From Myxococcales bacterium (GTDB lineage: Bacteria > Myxococcota_A > UBA9042): 33,200 bases of DNA. The stretch's first letter is position 1. The number at the start of each line of letters is the position of its first letter. A program made the position numbers and the translations under genes. The notes beneath the pieces are model-generated. The model made no database searches. It was not told the origin of the DNA and was given only the letters and a program-made list of their open reading frames with translations. Positions 16,830-24,858 of the stretch are shown here, one piece after another. The stretch lies in contig SHZD01000042.1 in the NCBI GenBank assembly GCA_009692465.1, positions 1 through 33,200 on the forward strand, written 5' to 3'.

Positions 16830-17246
16830 AGTATATTGAGGTTTGTCGGCTGGCGAGTTTCGAGTATCCACGCGCTGGGCTGGAGCCGCTCGACACCGCG
16901 TCCATCGCCGACGCTGCGCCGGGCACATGATCGGCTCCACCGCCAGTTCGCCTGCAATGTCATTGGTCTGAACAAAGTGGTCTGAACAAAGGGTGGGTCC
17001 CGCTGGGCCAGCGAATGCCTTGGCGCTGCCGATGTACCCACCAATCGCACCGCCAATCAACGCGGCGAAAATGCCTGCGAAGCGCGTGGTCGCGGCCGTG
17101 TCCGCGAACATGCTGGCAAAGCCAAGGATGCTGGCAAAGCCAAGGATCAGGCCGACCAGCGCGTGCATGGCCACGATGCTGTCCGCCTTGCGAAGCAACG
17201 TATCGGCGTGCTCCTAGATGATTTTCGGGTCATAACCGCGTGCCAT
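16830..17246 (-). pseudogene. Small Gly-zipper membrane protein with amber codon at codon 11
   Basis: A strong ribosome-binding site (GGGGAGGG) precedes ATG 17246, which reads MARGYDPKII and then TAG (17216-17214). After the stop the same frame continues EHADTLLRKADSIVAMHALVGLILGFA..., followed by ALIGGAIGGYIGSAKAF, a Gly-zipper second membrane segment. This resembles two-helix membrane proteins beginning with a YDPKII-like motif that I associate with Myxococcota (from memory, not checked). An 18-bp tandem duplication (17112-17147) lengthens the first helix, and a 14-bp one (16965-16992) lies near the C-terminal end. The C-terminus after SAKAF seems unrelated to the family, so both ends appear damaged. 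The 3' limit is approximate. Restart at a downstream TTG or ATG is possible but lacks a ribosome-binding site. Confidence 0.55.
17112..17147. repeat. 18-bp tandem duplication
   Basis: GCTGGCAAAGCCAAGGAT occurs twice head to tail. It keeps the frame of the minus-strand membrane-protein pseudogene and duplicates an ILGFAS-type segment in its first transmembrane helix. Confidence 0.9.
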
Positions 17247-17340
17247 TGTCTGCCCTCCCCGGTGAGGTGGGCAGGCTTGTCGGGAATCCGCATGCGGGTC
17301 AATGTTCGTGACGGCGACGGGCTACCTCATGCGTAACTGA

Positions 17341-17960
17341 GGCTACAGACGCGATGGAAAAAGAATGACGGAACTCGCCGCCAACATCGTGGACTCGGTG
17401 ATTCCAGCCACGCCTGTGCGGCAGTTTGTACTGACGTTTCCGGCGCATACTCGGTGGGTTTTGGCGTGGAATGCTGAATTCAGGAACTGGGTGGTGGCCG
17501 CCATCATGGCAGCGCTGGTGAAGCACTACGGCGATCAAGGCGAAGTCGCTGGTGGCGTCTCTCCACAATTCGCAGCAATTTTAGTACTACAGCGGTTCGA
17601 TGGGGCCCTAAGAGTCTTTATCACATTGGCCTATTTTGGCTGTTGACGGCGTGTGGCACCGAACGGCCGACGGGCGCAAGTTCCTGCCAGCCGCCCGACT
17701 TTATATGGATCTCGTAGCGGATCTGCTTGCCGACATCGTCAAACGGGTGACCCGGCAAGCCGATCGGTTCTTCGCCAAGCGCGCGAACGCCGATGCCCCA
17801 GCCGCGCCAGTCGATGCCAGAGCCGCGCCAGTCGATGCCAGAGCCGCGCCAGCCGATGCCAGAGCCGCGCCAGCCGATGCCAGAGCCGCGCCAGCCGATC
17901 CCGTAATTGCGAATCTGCTGCACTACTCGCTGTTTGGACCGCAGGAGTTGGAGCGAGTGG
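17341..17960 (+). pseudogene. IS91-like transposase remnant
   Basis: Frame 1 from 17341 reads RRDGKRMTELAANIVDSVIP, VRQFVLTFP, RWVLAWNAE and ILVLQRFDGALRV. These match the order and wording of IS91/IS801-family transposases (GRRM..TAAHLVD.V.P..PVRQWVL..P...R..LA.D ... QRFG.AL). Around 17605-17615 the frame shifts by one base and continues SLSHWPILAVDGVWHRTADGRKF, equivalent to the HUH strand plus LDGV.. motif. The expected HxH is HWP, so a catalytic His is lost. A 21-bp tandem repeat follows and the C-terminal tyrosine region is absent. It ends at a B-family half arm. This is a dead insertion-sequence fragment. Confidence 0.7.
17801..17899 (+). repeat. 21-bp minisatellite, nearly five units
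   Basis: The unit GCCGCGCCAGTCGATGCCAG plus A is repeated from 17801, with units starting at 17822, 17843, 17864 and 17885 (the last one partial). The first two carry GTCGAT and the later ones GCCGAT. In the transposase frame it encodes AAPVDAR/AAPADAR, an unusual insertion for an IS91-type transposase. Confidence 0.9.
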
Positions 17961-17987
17961 ATCGACTTGATTTTGCACGGGCCCTAA
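17961..17987 (-). repeat. Repeat B half arm (B4)
   Basis: A 27-bp stretch identical to the outer left arm of repeat B2 (11829-11855), ending GGGCCCTAA. Only one side of the hairpin and the terminus are present, so it is a fragment. It lies between the IS91 remnant and the TPR-protein gene. Confidence 0.75.
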
Positions 17988-18035
17988 AACGGCAACACTG
18001 TCCCCGCAGCCAATTTGCGCGTACAGTTCGCGGTG

Positions 18036-19406
18036 ATGACGACGAGCCTGCCAATCCGAATGTCCGCGCGCCTGCCCCTCGTGGTCGCCTGCATCGCCGT
18101 CGCCACTGGCGGGCTTTATGGTTCACAATTTGCGCCTTTGGCCTACGCCGCCTCTGCCAAAGGCCCCTCGCAAAAAGACACCAAAGCGCGGGCGCAGGCG
18201 CTCAGTGCCGAGGCCAAAGAAGCCTTTAAGGCCATGCGCTACGACGACGCCGCCGACTTGTTTATGCAGGTCTATGACTTGGTCAAGAATGAGGCCAGCG
18301 TCTACAACGCCGCCCGCGCCAAAGAACTCGGCGGCAAGCTGGGTGAAGCCAAAGCCCTGTACGAATTGTTCTTGCGCATCAACAAAGCACCCCAAGGGCA
18401 GGCCGAAGCCGCCAAGCGCGTCGGCCAGATTGAAGAAACCCTGCGCCAGCAAGTCGAGGGCAAGGCCAAAGCCGAAGCGCAAGCCAAGGCCGCCGCGGAG
18501 GCCGACGTCAAAGCGCGCCAAGTCGCAGAAGCGCGGCTTAAAGAGGCCGAGGCCAAAGTCGCTGAGGCCGAAGCCCGCGCCAGACAAGAAACGGCGGCCA
18601 AAATCGAAGCAGAACAGCGAGCGCGCGCCAGCGACGCCGAGGCCAAAGCCCGAATCGCCGAACTGCGCGCCCGCGAGGCCGAAGCCAAACTAAAAGCGGT
18701 GCAAGACCGCGTAGATCGCAGCGGTGGACCGGTATTGACGCCGCCCACCACTGGCAGTGGTTCCAGTACGACGACGCGCCCGCCGACCGGACCTGTGTTG
18801 ACGCCGCCGCTCGCGGTACCGGTGCCGGGCAAGGCGGTCCCGGCTAAGCTCGCAGCGCAACCCGAGCCCGCAGACGACAAGTCAACGCTGCTCGGCGGTG
18901 TGGTGTTAGCGGTGGACGGTGGCAGCCACATGCAACAATCAGCGCCCGAGGGGGCAGCGCGGCTGGACTTGGCCTGGGGGGTGGGCGCCACTGGCCACCT
19001 CGGCTTTGGGCCATCGACTACGCAGGCCTACGTCGCGCTGCTGGCCGGAGTCCGCTATTTTCAGTACGTTGGCTTTGACAGCACCGCCAATCCCAAACAA
19101 GCGCCTGACGGCTTGGCGTGGTCGATCGGCTTAGCCTTTCCGCGCTTGGCCGGCTTGCAGACCTACATTCAAAGCCATAGCGCGCAGATGCAGGCCGGCA
19201 TCGGCGACTTTGAGTTCACCACCTTTGGGGTGCGGATGGCGGTGGCGCCCAAGACCGGATATTTTGCCTTTGGATTTGAAGGCTTGATCAATTCCAGTCG
19301 CGCCCAAACCGACATCGCCCTGACCGACGAGGTTGGCTACGGCCCGACCGCGCGCTTCTTTGTCGAGGCCGGCTTCAATCTGGCCAATGGCGGCTTGTCC
19401 AAATAG
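18036..19406 (+). CDS. TPR/coiled-coil envelope protein with C-terminal barrel-like domain
   Basis: Predicted 456 aa. The start is uncertain: TTG 18015, ATG 18036 and ATG 18060 all keep the signal peptide and none has a clear ribosome-binding site; I use 18036. After a signal ending AYA, residues ~50-125 form TPR-like helices (AKEAFKAMRYDDAADLFMQ, YNAARAKELGGKLGEAKALYE). Residues ~125-225 are a long Ala/Glu/Lys/Arg-rich coiled coil, then a Pro/Thr linker with two GPVLTPP motifs. The last ~160 residues have Gly and aromatic alternation suggestive of beta strands (YVALLAGVRYFQYVGFD, GYFAFGFEGLINSS, ARFFVEAGFNL). This combination fits a periplasm-spanning or outer-membrane-associated scaffold. 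Repeat B5 follows the stop by 12 bp. Confidence 0.7.
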   Translation: MTTSLPIRMSARLPLVVACIAVATGGLYGSQFAPLAYAASAKGPSQKDTKARAQALSAEAKEAFKAMRYDDAADLFMQVYDLVKNEASVYNAARAKELGGKLGEAKALYELFLRINKAPQGQAEAAKRVGQIEETLRQQVEGKAKAEAQAKAAAEADVKARQVAEARLKEAEAKVAEAEARARQETAAKIEAEQRARASDAEAKARIAELRAREAEAKLKAVQDRVDRSGGPVLTPPTTGSGSSTTTRPPTGPVLTPPLAVPVPGKAVPAKLAAQPEPADDKSTLLGGVVLAVDGGSHMQQSAPEGAARLDLAWGVGATGHLGFGPSTTQAYVALLAGVRYFQYVGFDSTANPKQAPDGLAWSIGLAFPRLAGLQTYIQSHSAQMQAGIGDFEFTTFGVRMAVAPKTGYFAFGFEGLINSSRAQTDIALTDEVGYGPTARFFVEAGFNLANGGLSK

Positions 19407-19418
19407 GGCCGCGGGGAA

Positions 19419-19556
19419 GGAACTGTGACAGAACAAGTTGTTCTGTCACAGGGTTCCATTTGCTGGCTAGGTGGGTCGCAAGCTCGCGACTTTGCAAGTC
19501 GACTCGCCGCTCCGGCAAAAATCAAATCGATCGACTTAAATTGTCACAGTTCCTAA
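19419..19556 (+). mobile_element. Repeat B, copy 5
   Basis: Inverted ends GGAACTGTGACA and (complement) GGAACTGTGACAATT, with TAA at the right flank and GAA at the left. The left-arm stem is GTGACAGAAC/GTTCTGTCAC with loop AAGTT, the core variant is TTGCTGGCTAGGTGGGTCGC, and the right-arm stem is CGACTT/AAGTCG with loop TGC. It has no ORF. The remaining gap to the permease gene, 19557-19655, shows nothing definite. Confidence 0.8.
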
Positions 19557-19655
19557 CGCCGACCGGCAAAACAGGGAACTGCGGCCTTGCCTGTCGATGC
19601 GGCCCACGATTGAATTGCTCTCGGGTCAGTGGACCCCGGTCGGCGCAGGCTGCCA

Positions 19656-20405
19656 GTGACTGAAATTAGCGCCCAAATCTTGGTTCTGGTCGCCGTCCTG
19701 ACCACGTCAACGCTGTCGGGCGTGTTCGGGATGGCCGGCGGCTTGCTGTTGATGGGCGCCCTGTTGCTGGTCTTGCCGGTGCCCGCGGCGATGGTCGCCC
19801 ATGGTGTGCTGCAGTTGACCGCCAATGGCAGCCGGGCGGTGCTGCATCGGCACCATCTCCAATGGCATGTGATCACTTGGTATAGCGGAGGATCGCTGCT
19901 GGCAGCTCTGGTGTTGCGCCAGTTCGCGGTCAACCCGTCCAAACCGTGGGTGCTGCTGGGTCTGGGCCTGCTGCCGACGCTGGTGTGGCTGCCACCGGCG
20001 GTGGTCAGTCTGGACGCCAGCCGCAACAAGCACGCGGTTTGCTGTGGTTTTGGGGTCACGGCCCTGCACATTGTCGCTGGGGTGGCGGGGCCGCTGCTGG
20101 ACCTGTTTTTTGTGCGCACCAGCCTGCCCCGTCACGCGATCGTGGCCACCAAAGCCGCGACCCAAGTGCTGGCTCACGCGCTAAAGGTGCTGTTTTACGC
20201 CGGTGCGGTGGTCAGCGCGCCGCTGCCTGCCACGTTGCAGCCGCAGTGGTTAGTCGCCGCGATGGCGTTGGCACTGGTGGGCAGTTGGCTGGGCGCCAAA
20301 ATCCTCGATCGGCTGAGCGATCGCTCGTTCATGCACTGGACCAAGGGGCTGGTGACCGCGGTGGGCGCTGTTTATTTGGGCCAGGCCCTCTGGCTGTTCA
20401 GCTAG
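19656..20405 (+). CDS. TauE/SafE (TSUP) family membrane permease
   Basis: Predicted 249 aa, polytopic inner-membrane protein with about eight hydrophobic segments. The family signature is clear: TLSGVFGMAGGLLLMG in the first helix pair, HGVLQLTANGSRAVLHR, and ATKAATQVLAHALKVLFY in the second half, matching the two-fold repeat of TSUP exporters. Family members move sulfite, sulfoacetate or other small organic anions; the substrate here is unknown. The GTG at 19656 with an upstream AGG is preferred, and GTG 19629 is the alternative. The TAG stop is embedded in the CTAG at the left end of repeat C2. It is convergent with the lipoprotein hydrolase gene. Confidence 0.8.
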   Translation: MTEISAQILVLVAVLTTSTLSGVFGMAGGLLLMGALLLVLPVPAAMVAHGVLQLTANGSRAVLHRHHLQWHVITWYSGGSLLAALVLRQFAVNPSKPWVLLGLGLLPTLVWLPPAVVSLDASRNKHAVCCGFGVTALHIVAGVAGPLLDLFFVRTSLPRHAIVATKAATQVLAHALKVLFYAGAVVSAPLPATLQPQWLVAAMALALVGSWLGAKILDRLSDRSFMHWTKGLVTAVGAVYLGQALWLFS

Positions 20406-20560
20406 AGAGCCGATCAAATACGATTTGCTCGGCGTCTCAGTGCTTGCTTTGTGGGTCGCGAGCCTGCGGCACTCATTCAATTGCCTGCGGGTTGGCGTCA
20501 GGCCGCTCGGTTTTGTCGGGGAATTCTTTGAGGTTCGGCGTTAATTGGTCGGGTCTCTAG
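20402..20560 (+). mobile_element. Repeat C, copy 2
   Basis: Full 159-bp copy with CTAG at both ends, sharing nearly all bases with copies 1 and 3. It occupies the intergenic space between two convergent genes. Its left CTAG supplies the permease stop, and its right CTAG lies 12 bp from the stop of the minus-strand gene. Confidence 0.9.
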
Positions 20561-20572
20561 CGCACCTGATTG

Positions 20573-22813
20573 CTACTCGGGCTTACAGCCGTCGCCGCCG
20601 CAAAAGTCTTTGATCTCACCAGTATCGAAAAAATGCCGCATCTGGTCGTTGTGACTCTTGAGACCATGAGCGCGATCGTGCGGGTCGTTGAGCGTACACG
20701 GCTTAAAGGTGCCCTTGGGGTCGCATAGCCCTTTGCCCAGACACGGCCCCTTGGCGTGCGGCAGCTTGGCATCGCCGCACTCGAAGCCGCCCTCGGGCCC
20801 CGGCGGCATGTTACCTTGAATAAACCAAGAGTTGCCAAAATCATAGCTGACCACTCCAGAGCCGACCACCGGATAAGCGCTTTCGGCGACCATCGGCACC
20901 GGCTTACCGTAGAACGGCAGCACTTTGTAGTAGCCAGACCGCATCGCCACCTCGACGGTGACGGCATCCACTTGAAAATCGCCGGGATGCACCACCGACA
21001 GCGCGTGATGCTTGGGGGTGTCGGCAAACGGTTCGGCCTCCAAGTGGCGCACGAAGGTGATCGGGTCGACGTAATCCCACAGGTTTTGAATCAGCGACAA
21101 CAGCAGGACATATTCACTCCTTTTGGCGTAAAACGCCGACAGAACCATGCTGAACTCGTCAAAATCGACCGATCGCTCCAACAATAGGTGGTAGTTGAGC
21201 CCTGGTTGGCCAAAGTGGCCGCGGGTGACATCTTGGGCCGCCGCCAGCACCGTTTGCCCGTAAATGCCGCCTTGCGAATTGCCCTGCCAAAACATCTTGC
21301 CGGTACTCTTGATCTCGATCGGCTTGCCCAGGTGTTTGCTCAACGCGGCGCTGATAATCGCGGGTCCGTGCAGTTTCATGGTGCGCTGCAGCACCAGATG
21401 CTCCACCACCCCGGCCGTCACCCGTTCGGGCAGACAGGAAAAACGCGACAGATCCTGCAAGATTTGAAAAATCACGGTGCTGTCTTCGTTGCTCATCCCG
21501 ATCATGCTGTTGGCGAAGTAGATGAATTTGTTGGTGCTGGCGTTGGGACCGACCCAGCCTTGGTAGGTTTCGTCGCCACTGCCGTTCAGACCATGGCCAT
21601 AGTGCAGCAAGTCGTGCGCAGTGCCGTCCATGGCAGTTTTAGGAACGCGAATCCATACTTGAGCGTCGCGCCAGCCGTTTTGCTCCAGGACCCCGGCAGC
21701 ATTGAAATTCCAGCGCGGACAGGTCGCGGTGTCGGCGCCCACGCCGGGCAAGTCCTTCATAAAATTGGGAGCTTTGAAGGTGCCGCGCAAGGTGTGCGCG
21801 ATATCCGGGTCGGCGCTGCCGTCCGTCTTGGCGGCAAAAGTCGTAAACGTCAGCGCGGCACCCTGATCGCCAATGGCGGCCAGCGCCTTGTCGCGCATTT
21901 GCAGCAGCGGTCCGTGCAGGGCTTGTTGCGAATAGGTCGAAAAGTCCCAAGCCAAGGTCAGTTCGTCTTTGGCGATGCCTTCCTTGGCTAAGATGGCAAA
22001 AATCTCGTCAAACCGGGCTTGGCGCTTGGCCAATTGCGTCCCCGCCGTTTTGCCTTCGATCAAAGCGGCAAACGCCGGCGAGCGGGCAATTTTGCCGCCC
22101 TTGGTGTCCTTAAGCTGGCGAAACGCCACAATATTGCGGGTGGCATAGTCCAAAATGACCGCTGGGCGCACAAACAACACTTGGGTGGTGGGATCAATCT
22201 TATCGGCCGCATTGGGCCGCACGTCCAGTTCGGCAAAGTGGGCGACGCGGCGCTTGACGGCCCCGGTCTTGTCGACTTCAAGCCACACAATCGGCGAGGC
22301 CTTGTCTACTGATTTATCGATGGATTTTTGCCCGGCCATCGCAACTGTATCGACGTTGGGGAATTGCACGACCAGCGATGCCGCCACTGAGAAGCCATCC
22401 AGACGCTGGTAGGCGGTGGTATCGACCTGCACGCCGACGTTGTTTTTGGGCAAGGCGCCCTTGGCGAACTGTAGGCGCCAACCGGTGGCAGTGGTCTTGT
22501 CTTCGACTTGGAAGTGGCTGGACGGAAACGGCATCGCGCAAGTCAGCGGCTGAAGCGGGTCGCAGGCGGGATCGCCAAATGGATCGGTGGCCACGCTGTC
22601 GTTGGGCGGCGCCTCCCCCAGATCAGCGGCGGCGTCGGCTTTGGCCGCAGCTGAATCAGCAACTGTGACGGCATCGACGCCTACGGCTGCATCGGCCGCG
22701 CTGTGCTGGCCGGCGTCTTTGCAACTGGTGACGCCAATTGAGGCCAACACCACGAGGCCAAAACCAGCCCAATTGAGGACCATACCTGCACACAGCATTG
22801 AATAAGTTGTCAC
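20573..22813 (-). CDS. Alpha/beta-hydrolase-like lipoprotein
   Basis: Predicted 746 aa. The GTG at 22813 has GGAG six bases upstream; ATG 22798 and 22783 are alternatives. The N-terminus has a hydrophobic segment ending VTSC, a plausible lipobox, then an Ala/Asp-rich linker. Residues ~85-330 resemble the N-terminal domain of large bacterial extracellular lipases. Later motifs are LLHYGHGLNGSGDE and GNSQGG, a nucleophile elbow with the probable catalytic Ser near residue 513, followed by candidate acid (HPGDFQVD) and histidine (KSHNDQ) residues. The C-terminus carries several Cys (FECGD, GPCLGKGLC, DFCGGDGC). An esterase or lipase on the cell surface is likely. The gene diverges from rpe, with repeat A4 between them. 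Confidence 0.7.
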   Translation of the reverse strand: MTTYSMLCAGMVLNWAGFGLVVLASIGVTSCKDAGQHSAADAAVGVDAVTVADSAAAKADAAADLGEAPPNDSVATDPFGDPACDPLQPLTCAMPFPSSHFQVEDKTTATGWRLQFAKGALPKNNVGVQVDTTAYQRLDGFSVAASLVVQFPNVDTVAMAGQKSIDKSVDKASPIVWLEVDKTGAVKRRVAHFAELDVRPNAADKIDPTTQVLFVRPAVILDYATRNIVAFRQLKDTKGGKIARSPAFAALIEGKTAGTQLAKRQARFDEIFAILAKEGIAKDELTLAWDFSTYSQQALHGPLLQMRDKALAAIGDQGAALTFTTFAAKTDGSADPDIAHTLRGTFKAPNFMKDLPGVGADTATCPRWNFNAAGVLEQNGWRDAQVWIRVPKTAMDGTAHDLLHYGHGLNGSGDETYQGWVGPNASTNKFIYFANSMIGMSNEDSTVIFQILQDLSRFSCLPERVTAGVVEHLVLQRTMKLHGPAIISAALSKHLGKPIEIKSTGKMFWQGNSQGGIYGQTVLAAAQDVTRGHFGQPGLNYHLLLERSVDFDEFSMVLSAFYAKRSEYVLLLSLIQNLWDYVDPITFVRHLEAEPFADTPKHHALSVVHPGDFQVDAVTVEVAMRSGYYKVLPFYGKPVPMVAESAYPVVGSGVVSYDFGNSWFIQGNMPPGPEGGFECGDAKLPHAKGPCLGKGLCDPKGTFKPCTLNDPHDRAHGLKSHNDQMRHFFDTGEIKDFCGGDGCKPE

Positions 22814-22992
22814 TGTCGACTCCGATCGGGGCAATCCGGCGGCCAGTGTAGCCCAGCCGGGCCAACCGGCAAATCGATGCTGGGCAAGTCATACTCGCCA
22901 CTGCGCTGGCATTTGCGGCGCAGCGTTGGCAACTGGGCACGCCTCGGCCAAGATAGTGCGGCGGCACTGTGGCCGTGTGAAGCGCCCAAGGA

Positions 22993-23190
22993 CCGCGATT
23001 CCCCGCTTTGGGCGCATCTCAGCTTCACTGCGGCGCTTTCCTCCTAGACAGTTCGCAGGACTGTCTCATTGGCGTACACAAGTACGCCTCAGTGGTCAAG
23101 CCCCTTGCTCCTTGTCGAGCGTCAGCGAGCGACCGAGCACTGGCATCCCAAATCGGGGCTCGCGGAGATTTCGGTGGTGAATTTGAGGAG
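22993..23190 (+). repeat. Repeat A, copy 4 (adjacent to rpe start)
   Basis: Closing-stem ends as in the family. The centre has two hairpins, AGACAGT/ACTGTCT (23046-23066) and GGCGTAC/GTACGCC (23071-23088, loop ACAA), then the GTCGAGCG..CAGCGAGCGAC module. The tail GGTGGTGAATTTGAGGAGG contains the ribosome-binding site of rpe. In the closing stem the outermost C of the C-run and its partner G are both changed compared with copy 1. Confidence 0.85.
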
Positions 23191-23197
23191 GACTGCC

Positions 23198-23860
23198 ATG
23201 CCCCACGCCGTTGCCATTTGCCCGAGCATCCTGTCCGCCGATTTTGCCAATCTAGCCAACGAGTGTGCTCAGGTCACCACCGGCGGTGCCGACATGCTGC
23301 ACGTCGATGTGATGGATGGCCGCTTTGTGCCCAACTTGACCATCGGCGCGCCGGTGGTGGGCTCGCTGGCCAAAGTGACGTCGTTGCCGCTGGATTGCCA
23401 CCTGATGGTCCACGAGCCCGACCACTTGCTCGGCGACTTTGCCAAAGCCGGCGCCAAGCGGCTCAGTGTCCACATTGAGGCCTGCCGCCACCTGCACCGC
23501 ACCGTGCAGCGAGTGCGCAGCTTGGGCATGTCGCCCGGGGTGGCAGTCAATCCGCATACGTCGTTTTCGATGGTGGAGCCCATCTTGCGCGAGGTCGATT
23601 TTGTGCTGGTGATGAGCGTCAATCCCGGCTTTGGCGGCCAGTCGTTTATTGGTTCGGTGTTGGACAAAGTGCGGGCGATCGACGACTGGCGCCGCGATCA
23701 CCGCCCCAATTTGCGCATCCAAATCGACGGTGGCATCACCGTCGACACCATTGGCGAGGCGCGCCAAGCCGGCGTCGATTGGTTTGTCGCCGGTTCGGCT
23801 ATTTTCGGCAAGAAAGATCGCGCGGCGGCGATTGCGGCGCTGCGGTTGGCGGCTGGCTAG
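23198..23860 (+). CDS. rpe: Ribulose-phosphate 3-epimerase
   Basis: Predicted 220 aa, the normal length for this family. It interconverts ribulose 5-phosphate and xylulose 5-phosphate in the pentose phosphate pathway. Visible features: CPSILSADF at the N-terminus, metal-binding His35 and Asp37 in HVDVMDGRFVPN, His68 in CHLMV, NPGFGGQSFI, IQIDGGI with the catalytic Asp, and the phosphate-binding VAGSAIFG loop. ATG 23198 follows AGGAGG at ideal spacing; that ribosome-binding site is the last part of repeat A4, so a promoter or leader may also lie within the repeat. The neighbouring minus-strand gene is convergent. Confidence 0.95.
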   Translation: MPHAVAICPSILSADFANLANECAQVTTGGADMLHVDVMDGRFVPNLTIGAPVVGSLAKVTSLPLDCHLMVHEPDHLLGDFAKAGAKRLSVHIEACRHLHRTVQRVRSLGMSPGVAVNPHTSFSMVEPILREVDFVLVMSVNPGFGGQSFIGSVLDKVRAIDDWRRDHRPNLRIQIDGGITVDTIGEARQAGVDWFVAGSAIFGKKDRAAAIAALRLAAG

Positions 23861-23900
23861 CTGTTCGACTGCCAATTCAGCGACCAGCAGCACCACCCGC

Positions 23901-24605
23901 TCAACCACCCTTGGAGGCCCCGGCTTCCAGGTGGGCAAAGAACGCCGCCAGACGCGTTCGGTAATTTTCCACAGCATCTTCAAAGGTTTTTGCCCGCGAC
24001 AGGTCGTTGGGCGCCGCCGCAAAATGGCCCAGAGCATCGCTGGCCGTCTTGGCATAGCCACACAACAGCGCCACCACCCGGAAAATGTCGGCCAAATCGC
24101 CAGCAAACTGTTTGTGGCCGGCAACTTCGGTGTAGACTTGGCCCAACGCTTCGTAATTGGTGGCCATTGTCTTGGCAGTCACCGCGACCTCCGTCGCCGG
24201 AATCCCCCCTGTGCGCAACGCATGGCCTGAGCTGGCAATCGCAAAATGGCCATGCAGTACAGCGATCACCGATGAACGAGCGAGGGCTTGCAGCAGCGAG
24301 CCGCCGGGGTCTGGCGACTGCGCATCCTTGGGCGGGCCAGCCGCCAGCGCTTTGTCGATGGTCGCAATCAACTTGGCCAAGGTGGCATCGGCGCGCAGGG
24401 GTTGAGCTTTGGGATCTGGCGCTGGAGTTTTTGCGGGCGCCGGTTCGCCCTTGGTTGCTGCTGGCGCCTTTTCTGCTGGCGCGGGTGCCTGCGGCTTGGC
24501 TTTGGCTGGCTTGGCGGCCACTGCGGGTGTCACCATCAAAACCAACGCTGTAAACACGGCGATCGGGAGCAGGTTATGCAGCAACATGCGAACTCTCAAC
24601 GGCAT
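23901..24605 (-). CDS. Exported Ala/Pro-rich protein of unknown function
   Basis: Predicted 234 aa from ATG 24605 (ATG 24587 is a shorter option). The signal peptide MPLRVRMLLHNLLPIAVFTALVLM...AVAA is clear. Residues ~35-75 are a low-complexity Ala/Pro/Lys linker of the kind seen in cell-wall or periplasm-spanning regions. The remaining ~155 residues are helical (LAKLIATIDKALAAG, LLQALARSSVIAVLHGHFAIASS, LADIFRVVALLCGYAKTASDALGHFAAA), resembling a small helical bundle. I see no catalytic or metal motif beyond one HGH. The function is unknown. The gene lies downstream of the radical SAM genes on the same strand, separated by repeat B6, and is probably a separate unit. Confidence 0.65.
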   Translation of the reverse strand: MPLRVRMLLHNLLPIAVFTALVLMVTPAVAAKPAKAKPQAPAPAEKAPAATKGEPAPAKTPAPDPKAQPLRADATLAKLIATIDKALAAGPPKDAQSPDPGGSLLQALARSSVIAVLHGHFAIASSGHALRTGGIPATEVAVTAKTMATNYEALGQVYTEVAGHKQFAGDLADIFRVVALLCGYAKTASDALGHFAAAPNDLSRAKTFEDAVENYRTRLAAFFAHLEAGASKGG

Positions 24606-24721
24606 TACCGCCGCAGTGTAGGTTGAAAACGGGCGACGCTGGGCATCCGTTTGTAGGTGACGCGAGCCACGCGCCACGCTTGGTGTGCGCTGGGCCGCAC
24701 TGCTTGCGGTGCAACGACTAA

Positions 24722-24858
24722 GGATGTGTCCTTAAATAACTCGATCGACTCGCGCAACACTGGAGCGGCGAGTCGGCCTTTGAGGCCGCGAGCTTAGCGA
24801 CCCACAAAGCAAGCAAACGGAACCAGTCTCAGAATGACTTATTCTGGGACAGTTCCTA
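24722..24858 (-). mobile_element. Repeat B, copy 6, at a stop codon
   Basis: Complete B element with ends GGAACTGTCC and GGATGTGTCC, flanked on both sides by TAA on the plus strand (24719-24721 and 24857-24859). The left-arm stem is CAGAAT/ATTCTG with loop AAGTC, the core is the consensus TGCTTGCTTTGTGGGTCGC, and the right-arm stem is CGGCCT/AGGCCG with loop CAA. The TAG stop of the radical SAM gene uses TA from the target and G from the element. The rest of the gap, 24606-24718, shows nothing definite. Confidence 0.85.

Noticed and set aside
17801..17899. CRISPR-like array from the regular 21-bp repeats
   Set aside because: The units are directly adjacent with no spacers, and they encode a heptad in frame.
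22993..23197. Repeat A4 as a metabolite riboswitch for rpe
   Set aside because: The same element occurs at four other loci without a plus-strand gene next to it, and no known aptamer motif is visible.
332..24858. Assigning the B/C/D elements to the IS5 family
   Set aside because: TA-centred 3-4 bp target duplications fit several IS5 subgroups, but no parental transposase is in the window, so the family cannot be decided from this sequence.
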